Positions 42,065 to 50,583 of a DNA stretch of 64,000 bases are shown piece after piece. Numbering within the stretch: position 1 is the stretch's first letter; every line of letters begins with the position of its first letter. The notes beneath the pieces are model-generated. The model was given only the letters and a program-made list of their open reading frames with translations, made no database searches and was not told the origin of the DNA. Source of the DNA: CAIVVT01 sp052145115 (lineage in GTDB: Bacteria > Acidobacteriota > Terriglobia > Bryobacterales > Bryobacteraceae); the NCBI GenBank assembly GCA_052145115.1, contig JBKQPG010000085.1, positions 6,187-70,186 on the forward strand. Direction: 5' to 3'. A program made the position numbers and the translations under genes.

Positions 42065-43237
42065 ATGCTGCGTTTCGAAACCGCCGGAGAGAGCCATGGA
42101 GAATGCCTGATCGCCACCTTGACGGGGCTGCCGGCGGGGGTGCCGATTCAAGTGGCGGCGCTGAACCGCGAATTGTGGCGGCGGCAGCAGGGCTACGGGC
42201 GCGGCGGGCGGATGAAGATTGAGCACGACGAGGTCGAAATCCTCTCCGGCGTGCGGCATTCCAAAACCACGGGCGCGCCGGTGGCGCTGATGATCCGCAA
42301 CCAGGACTGGCAGAACTGGACCGCGGCGCTGCCGGTGGAAGCGGGGCCGGAGAGCGAGTCGAAGAAGAAGCCGCTGACGCGGCCGCGGCCGGGGCATGCC
42401 GACCTGGCGGGGGCGATCAAGTACGATTTCCACGACGCGCGGCCGATCCTGGAGCGGGCCAGCGCGCGGGAGACGGCGGCGCGGGTGGCCGCGGGGGCGG
42501 TGGCGCGGCAATTCCTGGCGCAATTCGGCATCGAGATTGCGAGCCACGTGGTACAGGTGGGTTCGGCGCGGCTGGAGCGTGAGGCGGCGTGGGAGGAGAT
42601 CGCGGAGCTGGCGCGCCGGGACGAGGTGCTGCTGGGGTGCGTGGACGAGGCGGCCGAGGCGCGGATGAAGGCGCGGGTCGATGAGGCCTATCGGACGGCC
42701 GATACCGTGGGCGGGATTTTCGAGGTGCGGGCGCGCCACGTGCCGGTGGGGCTGGGGTCGCACATCGCGTGGGATGCGCGGCTGGACGGGCGGCTGGCTC
42801 AGGCGATGATGTCGATCCAGGCGGTCAAGGGGGTGTTGATCGGCAGCGCCGACGAGGCGGCGGTGAATTTCGGCTCGAAGGTGCAGGACACGATCGGCTA
42901 CGACCGTGCGCGGCGCGCCTTCACGCGCGGGTCCAACAATGCGGGCGGGCTGGAGGGGGGCATCACGACAGGGCAGGAGATCGTGGTGCAGGGCCTGCTG
43001 AAGCCGATCTCGACGCTGCGCAAGCCGCTGGAGAGCGCGGATTTGCAGACCAAGGAGCGGGCCTTGGCGGCGTACGAGCGCAGCGACGTGTGCGTGGTGC
43101 CGGCGGCGGGCGTGATCGGCGAGGCGATGGTGGGGCTGGTGCTGGCGCAGGCCTTTCTTGATAAATTTGGAGGGGATAGCCTGAAAGAGACGCGACGGAA
43201 CTTCGACGGCTACATCGAACAGATTAAGGAGTTCTGA
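42065..43237 (+). CDS. aroC: Chorismate synthase
   Basis: Final step to chorismate, from 5-enolpyruvylshikimate-3-phosphate, using reduced FMN. 390 residues from ATG 42065 (start MLRFETAGESHG, with GGTGG upstream); an ATG 15 bases earlier adds five residues that homologues usually lack. GYGRGGRMKIEHD, TRPRPGHADLAGAIKY, ERASARETAARVAAGAVAR and GSNNAGGLEGGITTGQEIV are signature blocks. First gene of aroC-def-fmt. Confidence 0.96.
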   Translation: MLRFETAGESHGECLIATLTGLPAGVPIQVAALNRELWRRQQGYGRGGRMKIEHDEVEILSGVRHSKTTGAPVALMIRNQDWQNWTAALPVEAGPESESKKKPLTRPRPGHADLAGAIKYDFHDARPILERASARETAARVAAGAVARQFLAQFGIEIASHVVQVGSARLEREAAWEEIAELARRDEVLLGCVDEAAEARMKARVDEAYRTADTVGGIFEVRARHVPVGLGSHIAWDARLDGRLAQAMMSIQAVKGVLIGSADEAAVNFGSKVQDTIGYDRARRAFTRGSNNAGGLEGGITTGQEIVVQGLLKPISTLRKPLESADLQTKERALAAYERSDVCVVPAAGVIGEAMVGLVLAQAFLDKFGGDSLKETRRNFDGYIEQIKEF

Positions 43238-43256
43238 CCAGGTGGGGCCGCAAACC

Positions 43257-43769
43257 ATGATTCACACGATCGTCAAGTACGGCGATCCGGTATTGGAGAC
43301 GCCGGCCGCGGCGGTGCGCGAATTCGGCACGAACGAGCTGCGCGAGCTGGTGGAGAGCATGTTCGAGACGATGTACGCGTCCAAGGGACTGGGCCTGGCG
43401 GCGCCGCAGATCGGCGTCTCCCAACGTGTGGCCGTGATCGACACCTCGGCCGGGCAGGACCCGGCGGCGCGGCTGGTGCTGATCAATCCGGAAATCGTCG
43501 CCCGGGAAGGCAAGCAGGTGGGCGAGGAGGGGTGCCTGTCGATTCCCGGCTTCCGCGAGGAGGTCAAACGGGCGCTGAAGGTGCGGCTGCGGGCGCAGAA
43601 CGTGGCGGGCGATTGGTTCGAGACCGGGGCCGGGGAGCTGCTGGCGCGGGCGCTGCAGCACGAAGTCGACCACCTGGACGGGATCCTGTTTCTGAGTCAC
43701 ATCAGCCTGTTGAAACGCGACCTCATCAAACGCAAGATTCGCAAGCTGGCCAAGGCCGGCGAGTGGTAA
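43257..43769 (+). CDS. def: Peptide deformylase
   Basis: Removes the N-formyl group from nascent proteins; metal enzyme. 170 residues. Motif 1 GLGLAAPQIGV, motif 2 EEGCLSIPG (metal Cys) and motif 3 LLARALQHEVDHLDGILF (HEXXH) are intact. ATG 43257 preferred over a GTG 15 bases earlier. Followed 14 bp later by fmt, the functional opposite in the formylation cycle. Confidence 0.96.
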   Translation: MIHTIVKYGDPVLETPAAAVREFGTNELRELVESMFETMYASKGLGLAAPQIGVSQRVAVIDTSAGQDPAARLVLINPEIVAREGKQVGEEGCLSIPGFREEVKRALKVRLRAQNVAGDWFETGAGELLARALQHEVDHLDGILFLSHISLLKRDLIKRKIRKLAKAGEW

Positions 43770-43783
43770 TCTCTCGGAAGGCG

Positions 43784-44734
43784 ATGAATGTTGCCTTTCT
43801 GGGCACTCCACAATTCGCGGTTCCAACCCTAGAAGCCATTCTCGCGGCGGGGCACGCGGTGGCGGCCGTGTATACGCAACCTGACCGGCCGAAAGGGCGC
43901 GGGCAGGAGCTGGCGTTTTCGCCGGTGAAGGAAGCGGCGCTGCGGCTGGGGCTGGAGGTGCGGCAGCCGGAGCGCATCCGCAGGCCGGAGCCGGTGGCGG
44001 AGCTGGACGCGCTGCACGCCGACGCGATTGTGGTGGTCGGGTACGGGCAGATTCTGCCGCAGGCGATCATCGACCTGCCGCGGCTGGGCGTGGTGAACGT
44101 GCATGCGTCGCTGCTGCCGCGCTGGCGCGGGGCGGCGCCGATCCAATGGGCCATTGCGGCGGGCGATACAGTGACCGGCGTCACGACGATGATGATCGAC
44201 GCGGGCCTGGATACGGGCGATATTCTGCTGCGGGCCGAGACGGCGATCGGCGGGGAAGAGAACGCGCTGGAGCTGAGCCGGCGGCTGGCGCCGATGGGGG
44301 CCAAGCTGCTGGTCGAAACGCTGGAGTTGCTGGAACGCGGGGCGTGCCCGCGGACGCCGCAGGACAACGCCGCGGCGACGCAGGCGCGGATGCTGAAAAG
44401 AGATGAAGGCCTGATTGACTGGCGGCGGCCGGCGCGCGAGATTTTCAACCGGGCGCGCGGATTTGTGCCCTGGCCGGGGGCGTGGACGTGGTTCCGCGGC
44501 GAGCGGTTCAACGTGTGGAGGTGCCGGCCGGTGGCGGCGAGCGAATGGATTGCCGGCGAGGCGCTGGCGCCGGGATGGGTGCGGGCGGTGGATAAACGGC
44601 TGCTGGCCGGGACGGGCGCGGGCGTGCTGGAGTTGCTGGAAGTGCAGGTGGAGGGGCGGCGGAGGGTGAGCGCGGCGGCGTTCGTCAACGGCACGCGGAT
44701 GACGGGGGACGACATGCTGGGCGAGCACGCGTAA
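43784..44734 (+). CDS. fmt: Methionyl-tRNA formyltransferase
   Basis: Formylates initiator Met-tRNA with 10-formyl-THF. 316 residues. MNVAFLGTPQFAVPTL, the formyl-transfer site VVNVHASLLPRWRGAAPIQWAI and DTGDIL are diagnostic. The C-terminal end VSAAAFVNGTRMTGDDMLGEHA is normal for the family; its DNA is echoed at 45102 and 46169, see findings. GGAAGG lies just before ATG 43784. Confidence 0.96.
   Translation: MNVAFLGTPQFAVPTLEAILAAGHAVAAVYTQPDRPKGRGQELAFSPVKEAALRLGLEVRQPERIRRPEPVAELDALHADAIVVVGYGQILPQAIIDLPRLGVVNVHASLLPRWRGAAPIQWAIAAGDTVTGVTTMMIDAGLDTGDILLRAETAIGGEENALELSRRLAPMGAKLLVETLELLERGACPRTPQDNAAATQARMLKRDEGLIDWRRPAREIFNRARGFVPWPGAWTWFRGERFNVWRCRPVAASEWIAGEALAPGWVRAVDKRLLAGTGAGVLELLEVQVEGRRRVSAAAFVNGTRMTGDDMLGEHA
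44681..44734 (+). repeat. fmt 3'-end repeat, copy 1 (inside fmt)
   Basis: The last codons of fmt, including a 21-base word at 44681-44701 that occurs exactly again at 45102-45122, and a longer relative at 46169-46252. This copy is the native one because it is part of the full gene. Confidence 0.7.
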
Positions 44735-44761
44735 GCCCGGCGGCGCGGCCTGCCGAAGCGA

Positions 44762-44989
44762 TCAATCGCCCCGCAGCCTGCGCATCAGTTTCGCGGCGGT
44801 CGCTTTGCCGCGGATCGGCTTTGCCCGCTGCGTGTGATTGAGCCACTCCTGCATGGTCGGCCGCTCAGCCGCGCGCTCTAGTTCGCGCCTGACATACTTG
44901 GACAGGCTCATCCCCTCGCGCGCCGCACGGGATTTCAAGATGCGGCACACGGACTCCGGGACATCCCGCACCTGGATCATTTTGCTCAT
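44762..44989 (-). CDS. Orphan ribbon-helix-helix antitoxin (VapB/FitA-like)
   Basis: 75 residues from ATG 44989: MSKMIQVRDVPESVCRILKSRAAREGMSLSKYVRRELERAA is an Arc/FitA-type ribbon-helix-helix, followed by a Lys/Arg-rich tail likely to grip a PIN toxin (RAKPIRGKATAAKLMRRLRGD). No toxin gene follows; only a decayed vapC-like fragment exists about 4 kb away at 48868. Enclosed by two copies of the fmt 3'-end repeat. Confidence 0.78.
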   Translation of the reverse strand: MSKMIQVRDVPESVCRILKSRAAREGMSLSKYVRRELERAAERPTMQEWLNHTQRAKPIRGKATAAKLMRRLRGD

Positions 44990-44994
44990 GCCCC

Positions 44995-45019
44995 GAGTAT
45001 AAAAAGATGTGCGGCACAT
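44995..45019 (-). promoter_or_regulatory. Putative autoregulatory operator/promoter of the orphan antitoxin
   Basis: ATGTGCGGCACAT (45007-45019) is a perfect 13-base palindrome 18 bp upstream of ATG 44989, and TATACT at 44996-45001 on the minus strand is a good -10. The layout is typical of RHH antitoxin operators. Confidence 0.5.
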
Positions 45020-45101
45020 GCCAATGCGAGGCGCTACGCAGCAGTGTTTCGCACACCAGGACGCAGAGCGCCCGAGACGCCTGTGTGGCAGAGGCGTGGC
45101 A

Positions 45102-45122
45102 TTCGTCAACGGCACGCGGATG
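45102..45122 (+). repeat. fmt 3'-end repeat, copy 2 (partial)
   Basis: 21 bases identical to 44681-44701. The flanks still translate in the same register as AFVNGTRM-DD-L, so similarity extends past the exact word. Sits between the orphan antitoxin and the patatin gene. Confidence 0.65.
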
Positions 45123-45211
45123 GCCGACGACTGCCTGCCCAAGCGCTGCTATGATGTGCCTACCAGAGAAAGCAAATTCAATTACGATCGAGCGTCAGGA
45201 GGAGGCGGAAG

Positions 45212-46156
45212 ATGGCGGGAATCGTCCTGGCATTGGGCGGAGGCGGCGCGCGCGGGTTGGCCCAGATCGGGGTGCTCGAGGTGCTGGCCGCCAACGGCAT
45301 CGCGGTGCGGGCGGTGGCCGGCACGAGCGTCGGCGCGAAGGTGGGCGCGTTCGTGGCGTGCGGCGTGCCGGTGGCCGAGATGGTGGAGCTGGCCACCAGC
45401 TTCGACTGGAAGCTCACCATGCAGTTGTTCCTGCCCGATCTGCCCACGGGGGGACTCATCTCCGGCAAACGAATCCTGCAGTGGCTGAAGGACAAACTGG
45501 GCGAGGACAGGGCCATCGAGCGGCTGGCCGTGCCGTATGTGGCTATCGCCACCAACCTCGAGAGCGGTGAGGAAGTGGTGATCGACCACGGCCCGATCAC
45601 CGAGGCGGTGCGAGCGAGCATCTCGCTGCCCGGCACGCTGGCCCCGCTCCGGCTCGGCGAGCTGGTAATGGTCGACGGCGGCGTCGTGAACCCGATCCCC
45701 TTCGACGTGGCCCGCCAGCGCTTCGGCGGTCCGGTGGTGGCGGTGGCGGCGCACGGCGGCGCCCAGGCCTGGGAGCGGCGCCGGCCGCGCCAGCGGCGGC
45801 TGGAGTGGAAGGAACGGGTGCATCAGTTGCTGGCCGAGGCGTGGATGAAGGGCGCGCGCGACATGCGCGAGGGGCTGGAGGCGCAGGCGGAGGCGCTGGG
45901 GGAGTCCGGGGAGGAGGCCCGCGTGTGGCACGCGCGCCTGGTGATGGAGCGCAGCCTGGAAATCGGCGGTATGGAACTCATCCGCCTGCGGGCCGCCGTG
46001 CAGCCGCCGGACCTGACGCTGGTCCCCGACGTGGGCGACATCGGCACGCTGGAGTTCTACCGGGCCAAGGAGGCGATCGAGGCCGGGCGGGCCGAGGCCG
46101 AGGCCAAGCTGGAGGAGCTGTTGCGGCTGGCCGGCCAGGTGGGGGCGGCGAGCTGA
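45212..46156 (+). CDS. Patatin-like phospholipase
   Basis: 314 residues. LALGGGGARGLAQIGVL (oxyanion loop), nucleophile GTSVGAKVGAF (GxSxG) and the dyad Asp in VMVDGGVVNPIP are all present, in the RssA/NTE style. GGAGG lies nine bases upstream of the ATG. Hydrolyses membrane phospholipids or lysophospholipids; no signal peptide, so probably cytosolic face. Flanked on both sides by fragments of the fmt 3' end. Confidence 0.9.
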   Translation: MAGIVLALGGGGARGLAQIGVLEVLAANGIAVRAVAGTSVGAKVGAFVACGVPVAEMVELATSFDWKLTMQLFLPDLPTGGLISGKRILQWLKDKLGEDRAIERLAVPYVAIATNLESGEEVVIDHGPITEAVRASISLPGTLAPLRLGELVMVDGGVVNPIPFDVARQRFGGPVVAVAAHGGAQAWERRRPRQRRLEWKERVHQLLAEAWMKGARDMREGLEAQAEALGESGEEARVWHARLVMERSLEIGGMELIRLRAAVQPPDLTLVPDVGDIGTLEFYRAKEAIEAGRAEAEAKLEELLRLAGQVGAAS

Positions 46157-46168
46157 TCGGGGCGCTGC

Positions 46169-46252
46169 GGGCGGCGGAGGGTGAGCGCGGCGGCGGCGTT
46201 CGTCAGCGGCACGCGCATGACCGGCGACGACATGCTGGGGGAACAGGCGTAG
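46169..46252 (+). repeat. fmt 3'-end repeat, copy 3
   Basis: Encodes GRRRVSAAAAFVSGTRMTGDDMLGEQA then TAG, against GRRRVSAAAFVNGTRMTGDDMLGEHA then TAA at the end of fmt: only a few differences and one extra Ala. It has no start codon or upstream gene body, so it is a detached tail of fmt. Confidence 0.8.
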
Positions 46253-46321
46253 AGCGGCGGCTCGCGGAGTGCCTTCTTGAGCATGCTAGTCTTCGCTCTG
46301 CGCTTCCCTCACACTTGATCC

Positions 46322-47428
46322 ATGCTGGTCGCCCGCTCCGCCATGCGTTTCAGTCCGCGCTTAACAAAGACCGATCGCGAAAGCAGGGGATTCCGCGGGC
46401 CTGTGCGCCTGTGCCGCGAGCGCCACACGTCTTATGTCCGCAGCTGTGGCGCCGAGGCTTGTGAGACCGAGGAGCGCACCAGTCTCTCCGAATTCGAGTA
46501 TGACGCCGGCGGCTCAATCACCCGTTATTGGTGCCGCAACTCTAACGGCTCCGAGTCGACCTTCCAGTACGAGTACGACGCGCTTCATCGACTGATCGCT
46601 TCGCGTTCCGTGGACTCGCAAGGCGTTGAGCATTGCTCGACGACCTCCTACGATTCCACAGGACGCCCAATCTCGAAGACCGTCCGCCCGCACGACGGTC
46701 CCGAACTTGTCGTTGAGACCTATGCCTACGACGACGATGCCCGGACGGGGACGGTCCACTACGTCGCGAACCAGCGTCCCGGTGCCGGCTATGGCTGCTT
46801 AGTCAGCGGCAGCGGCGCATGCCCGGCCCCCAGCGCCGTCCGCTTCACCACCCGTTACGACCTGCGCGACAAGCCCGTCGAGGAGACCTCCTTCGACGCG
46901 GATGGCCAGCCACTCAGCCGCGCGGAATTCGCCTATGACGAGCGCGGCAACCTGGTCTCGGAAATAAGGTCTGCCCCCGTGGCGTTTCCGTTTCCCAAAT
47001 TTTCTGAGGCCCTCGAGCCCGCCCAACTGGAAGAGGTGAAGGCGGCCATGGGCTCGGTCTTCCCTTCCATCACCACCACCCATCGCTACGACGAGCGGGA
47101 CCGCCTCGTCGAAACGCGCATCCTCACGGGTCTGTTCGGCTCACAGCGCCACACATTCGAGTACGACGACCTCGGCAACCAGGTCCACTCGGTCCGCGAG
47201 CTCGAGTCGCACGAGTTCTCGCTCGAGGTGCCGGGCGGGCTTGTGCAGGGTTCCGAAAAGACAAAGCGGATGTGGTCCGAGGCCTGTACGGCCTACGACT
47301 ACAACTCGCACGGCGACTGGGTGTGCAAGACCGTGCGCGGGCGCAGCGGCCCGGACCAGGAGTTCACCCCCTCGAGCATCGAGGAAAGAACGATCGAATA
47401 TTTCGAGCCCGACGCGGCTCGCGGCTAG
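46322..47428 (+). CDS. YD-repeat (RHS-like) protein, possibly 5'-truncated
   Basis: 368 residues with several YD-type units: FEYDAGGSITRYW, YEYDALHRLIASRSV, YDSTGRPISKTV, TTRYDLRDKPVEETSFDADGQPL, FAYDERGNLVSEI, HRYDERDRLVETRIL, FEYDDLGNQVHSV, YDYNSHGDWVCKTV. Such proteins are usually exported, but no signal peptide is visible: the chosen ATG gives MLVARSAMRFSPRL. The RESRGFRGPVRLCRERHT block near residue 19 is what normally follows a signal sequence, so the 5' end may be lost. No RHS core or toxin tip. Role unknown. Confidence 0.72.
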   Translation: MLVARSAMRFSPRLTKTDRESRGFRGPVRLCRERHTSYVRSCGAEACETEERTSLSEFEYDAGGSITRYWCRNSNGSESTFQYEYDALHRLIASRSVDSQGVEHCSTTSYDSTGRPISKTVRPHDGPELVVETYAYDDDARTGTVHYVANQRPGAGYGCLVSGSGACPAPSAVRFTTRYDLRDKPVEETSFDADGQPLSRAEFAYDERGNLVSEIRSAPVAFPFPKFSEALEPAQLEEVKAAMGSVFPSITTTHRYDERDRLVETRILTGLFGSQRHTFEYDDLGNQVHSVRELESHEFSLEVPGGLVQGSEKTKRMWSEACTAYDYNSHGDWVCKTVRGRSGPDQEFTPSSIEERTIEYFEPDAARG

Positions 47429-47617
47429 TCCCCTCCGACTTGTGAGTAGTGTGCCCGCGCCGCGCTGCGTTCCCGAACCCGCAGTCCATCGCAGGCCGCG
47501 TACATTATCTTCATTCAGTGGTCCGCCCCGTTGGTCCGCCAACCGTAGTTTCATGCGATCCCCGCACCTCGACCCCGTTGCCTAAACGTGAGTCGAGCGT
47601 TCACACTAAGAGAATCG

Positions 47618-48793
47618 ATGAGCCAAGTGAAATTGCCCCACGGGTTTCGATATTCGGCGCTGTATGCGGGGATACGCAAAGTGGCCAAACCGGATCTGGC
47701 GCTGATTGTTTCGGACACCGAGGCCGCGGCGGCGGCGGTGTTCACGACCAATCTGGTGCAGGCGGCGCCGGTGCGGATGACGCGGCGCAACCTGGAAGCG
47801 ACGGGCGGGCGGGCGCGGGCGGTGCTGGTGAACGCGGGCAACGCCAACTGCGCGACGCGCACGGGCGGCCGGGTGGCGCGCGAGACCAGCCGCGCGGTGG
47901 CGCGGATGCTGCAGGCGCCGGCGGCGCAGGTGCTGCCGTCGTCGACGGGCGTGATCGGAGTGGAGCTGAACGCGGCGCTGATTCTCAATGCGCTGCCGGC
48001 GTTGATGCGAGGGCTTTCCGCGAAACGGTTCAACGATGCCGCGGACGCGATTCTGACCACCGACACGGTGCGCAAGACGGCGCGCGTGGAAGAGGCGGGA
48101 TTTCGCGTGGCGGGGATGACGAAGGGCTCGGGGATGATTCATCCGCACATGGCGACGACGCTGGCGTTCGTCGTCACCGACGCCGCCATCGCGCCGGCGG
48201 CGTTGCAGCGCGCGCTCAAGGAGGCCGTGGCGGTGAGCTACAACCGGGTGAGCGTGGATGGCGACATGAGCACCAACGACACGCTGCTGGTGCTGGCCAA
48301 CGGGGCGTCGGGGGTCAGAATCACGGCGGCGAACCAGGAGCGGTTTCAGGGCGCGTTGAAGGAAGTGTGCCAGGGGCTGGCGCGGCAGATTGCGCGCGAC
48401 GGCGAGGGCGCGAAGAAGTTCATCGAGATCCGCGTGGAGGGGGCGCGCAGCGAGCAGGACGCGGTGCGGATAGCGCGGGCGATCGGGAATTCGAACCTGA
48501 CCAAGACGGCGATCGCCGGCTCAGACCCCAACTGGGGGCGCATCCTGTGCGCGGCGGGGTACGCGGGCGCGGCGTTCGATCCATCGAAGACCGACATCTG
48601 GCTGCAGGGCGTGAAGGTGTGCCGGCAGGGGCTGGCGGCGGAGTACGACGAGGCGGCGCTGTCGAAGAAGTTGGACGCGGCGGAGTGCGCGATTCACGTG
48701 CGGCTGGGCGAGCATGGGCCGGGGACGGCGACGTTCTGGACGTGCGACCTGACGCACGACTACATTACGATCAACGCCAGCTACCGGACGTAA
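47618..48793 (+). CDS. argJ: Glutamate N-acetyltransferase/ornithine acetyltransferase
   Basis: Recycles the acetyl group between acetylornithine and glutamate in arginine synthesis. 391 residues from ATG 47618 (MSQVKLPHGFRYSALYAGIRK). The self-cleavage site lies in VAGMTKGSGMIHPHMATTLAFVVTDA, with Thr of the AT/TL pair as nucleophile; GSDPNWGRIL and DLTHDYITINASYRT at the end are typical. Separated from argFGHR by about 8 kb, so it needs its own regulation; no ARG box was recognised in front. Confidence 0.93.
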   Translation: MSQVKLPHGFRYSALYAGIRKVAKPDLALIVSDTEAAAAAVFTTNLVQAAPVRMTRRNLEATGGRARAVLVNAGNANCATRTGGRVARETSRAVARMLQAPAAQVLPSSTGVIGVELNAALILNALPALMRGLSAKRFNDAADAILTTDTVRKTARVEEAGFRVAGMTKGSGMIHPHMATTLAFVVTDAAIAPAALQRALKEAVAVSYNRVSVDGDMSTNDTLLVLANGASGVRITAANQERFQGALKEVCQGLARQIARDGEGAKKFIEIRVEGARSEQDAVRIARAIGNSNLTKTAIAGSDPNWGRILCAAGYAGAAFDPSKTDIWLQGVKVCRQGLAAEYDEAALSKKLDAAECAIHVRLGEHGPGTATFWTCDLTHDYITINASYRT

Positions 48794-48867
48794 GCTCTCG
48801 GCGTTCGTTTCGTTCACGCAATCACGCGGGCGTCGCGGCCCGAATGGACGCAGCGGCATAAGACGTG

Positions 48868-49087
48868 TTTCTTGAGCGTCTGTGGCTACTGCCCATCGCC
48901 ATCGGACACCGTCGCGGACTGGCTCGCTCAGCAAGTTCTGCCAGGGGACGGCGGCCATATGATCAGCGCCTATGACGCCGCCTACCTGGAACTGGTGGTT
49001 CGCGAGGGCCTGCCGCTCGCCACACTTGATGACGATCTGCGGAGGGCGGCCTGCGCCGTCGGAGCAGCTCTAGCCGGCGCGGGTTAA
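48868..49087 (+). pseudogene. Frameshifted C-terminal remnant of a VapC/PIN toxin
   Basis: One frame (from 48868) reads FLERLWLLPIAIG, typical of the middle of VapC. Another frame then reads ISAYDAAYLELVVREGLPLATLDDDLRRAACAVGAALAGAG to TAA 49087, the PIN C-terminal block with its conserved acidic residues. The two lie in different frames, so at least one indel separates them, and the N-terminal catalytic part is absent. Confidence 0.7.
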
Positions 49088-49109
49088 TCAACGACCTCCG
49101 GGAATTCCG

Positions 49110-50432
49110 TTAGTTCACTCCGTTCCCATCGGGCAAGCGCCCGCGTTCGTGGCAGCCGGCGTGGACGAGGCGGCCGTTCTCGACCACGGTCTTACCGCCC
49201 AGGGCGTGCGCGGTGGGGTAGTGATCGTATTCGGCATCTTCGGGCCCGACGTGTTCACTGCAAATCCCGCACAGGCCCTTATCCCGGCTATAGATTGTTC
49301 GCTTCTCGTCTTCGTCAAAGAGCCTTTTCGGATCAAGCCGGATGCCTATCTCTTCAATGATCGGTGCCCGCCACTTCTCGTAGTATTGCGCGATCTTCGG
49401 TCCAGACGTCGACCTACCGGGGATAGCAGCGTCTTTGTCCGCCAGGACGTACGCAAGGAGTTTATGCGGCAACGACTTGTCGAACTTGACGAGTGGGTTT
49501 CGAGACAAGTCTTGTATTAGACAAAAGGTCGCGATCACGTCGAGCTTCCTGAACTTCAGTCTCGTTCGCTCCGTTCCGAGGGACTTGATGGAGGCGTTGT
49601 TAAAGACGAGGCTTGCGAGGGTCAGAATCTCCTGGAACCTTTTCGAGGCGTTCCCCTCCACGTCGAAAGTCGTGTAGTCGTGGTAGAGCTTGTCGAGGTC
49701 ATTCGCCCCGACGCTCTGCTGGGAAAGGGGATCACTCTCCCTAGCGAGGAAAAGTGCCAACAATTGGGCGCAGAACTGCCTATCAGAGTCGTATGGATCG
49801 TGCTCGTCTTCGACCTTCGAACCTCGGCGATCTATCTGGCGGAATAACGGGACAGACGGGGCCCGTTTGAGCTTCCCCGCCAGCCGCACGACGAAGGGCC
49901 CGATTGCTCCTGGCCACGCGTCTCGGATCTGCTGACGCGTCAGCGCAGTGCCGGACTGGAGTCTGATGAACAGGTCGCGTACCTCATCTGGGTTCATGAC
50001 CTGGACTAGGACAAAGCTATCCAATTCCCTTTTCAGGAACTCGCTGCGTTGTTCCTCCTGGAGTTCGGAGAACCGACATTTTCCCCAGGATATCGGTAGG
50101 CTCCGCAGGCTATTCGGAATTCGGAGTCTCTTGTCGGTTGGAATTAGGGTTGGGAAATGGTCAGAGTGGTAATCCGCAAGGGCGCGAATTCGTTGCTGGC
50201 CGTCTACGATCTCGAAGCGTGTGGTTTCACGCCCACCAAGCCCTTTGGTGCTGATCTCATGAAGAAAGATGGGCGGTATTGGATACTTGCGAAACACCGA
50301 GTCGATCAGGCACTGCATTTGAGCCGGGGACCACTCCGCGCCTCTCTGATACTCCTCGTTGAGCTTGAGCGATCCGTCACGCCATGCTTTGACGATCTCT
50401 TCGATGGTGAATTTACGAGGTTCTGCTTCCAT
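49110..50432 (-). CDS. DUF262 (GmrSD-N/ParB-like) protein with C-terminal HNH nuclease domain
   Basis: 440 residues. The N-terminal half is DUF262: IEEIVKAWRDGSLKLNEEYQRGAEWS, FEIVDGQQRIRAL (DGQQR nucleotide-binding motif) and FIRLQSGTALTRQQIRDA. The C-terminus (about 385-435) is an HNH/treble-clef nuclease: GLCGICSEHVGPEDAEYDHYPTAHALGG, then NGRLVHAGCH. GmrSD type IV restriction enzymes pair DUF262 with DUF1524; here a different HNH module is fused. Likely a stand-alone DNA-modification-sensing or anti-phage nuclease. Lower GC than neighbours, next to a vapC relic, divergent from the FG-GAP gene. Confidence 0.82.
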   Translation of the reverse strand: MEAEPRKFTIEEIVKAWRDGSLKLNEEYQRGAEWSPAQMQCLIDSVFRKYPIPPIFLHEISTKGLGGRETTRFEIVDGQQRIRALADYHSDHFPTLIPTDKRLRIPNSLRSLPISWGKCRFSELQEEQRSEFLKRELDSFVLVQVMNPDEVRDLFIRLQSGTALTRQQIRDAWPGAIGPFVVRLAGKLKRAPSVPLFRQIDRRGSKVEDEHDPYDSDRQFCAQLLALFLARESDPLSQQSVGANDLDKLYHDYTTFDVEGNASKRFQEILTLASLVFNNASIKSLGTERTRLKFRKLDVIATFCLIQDLSRNPLVKFDKSLPHKLLAYVLADKDAAIPGRSTSGPKIAQYYEKWRAPIIEEIGIRLDPKRLFDEDEKRTIYSRDKGLCGICSEHVGPEDAEYDHYPTAHALGGKTVVENGRLVHAGCHERGRLPDGNGVN

Positions 50433-50583
50433 GTCGAGAAGCCATTATATCGCCGAGAAACAGTTCCTGCGACGCGGCACCTTCGACATTTGCCAACTGC
50501 GACGTGCGGGAGCATTCAGGCGCAATACTACAGGGCCGCCGGGCCGGCGAACCAATCTTCGGGCAAGTTGCTACATTGTTGGT

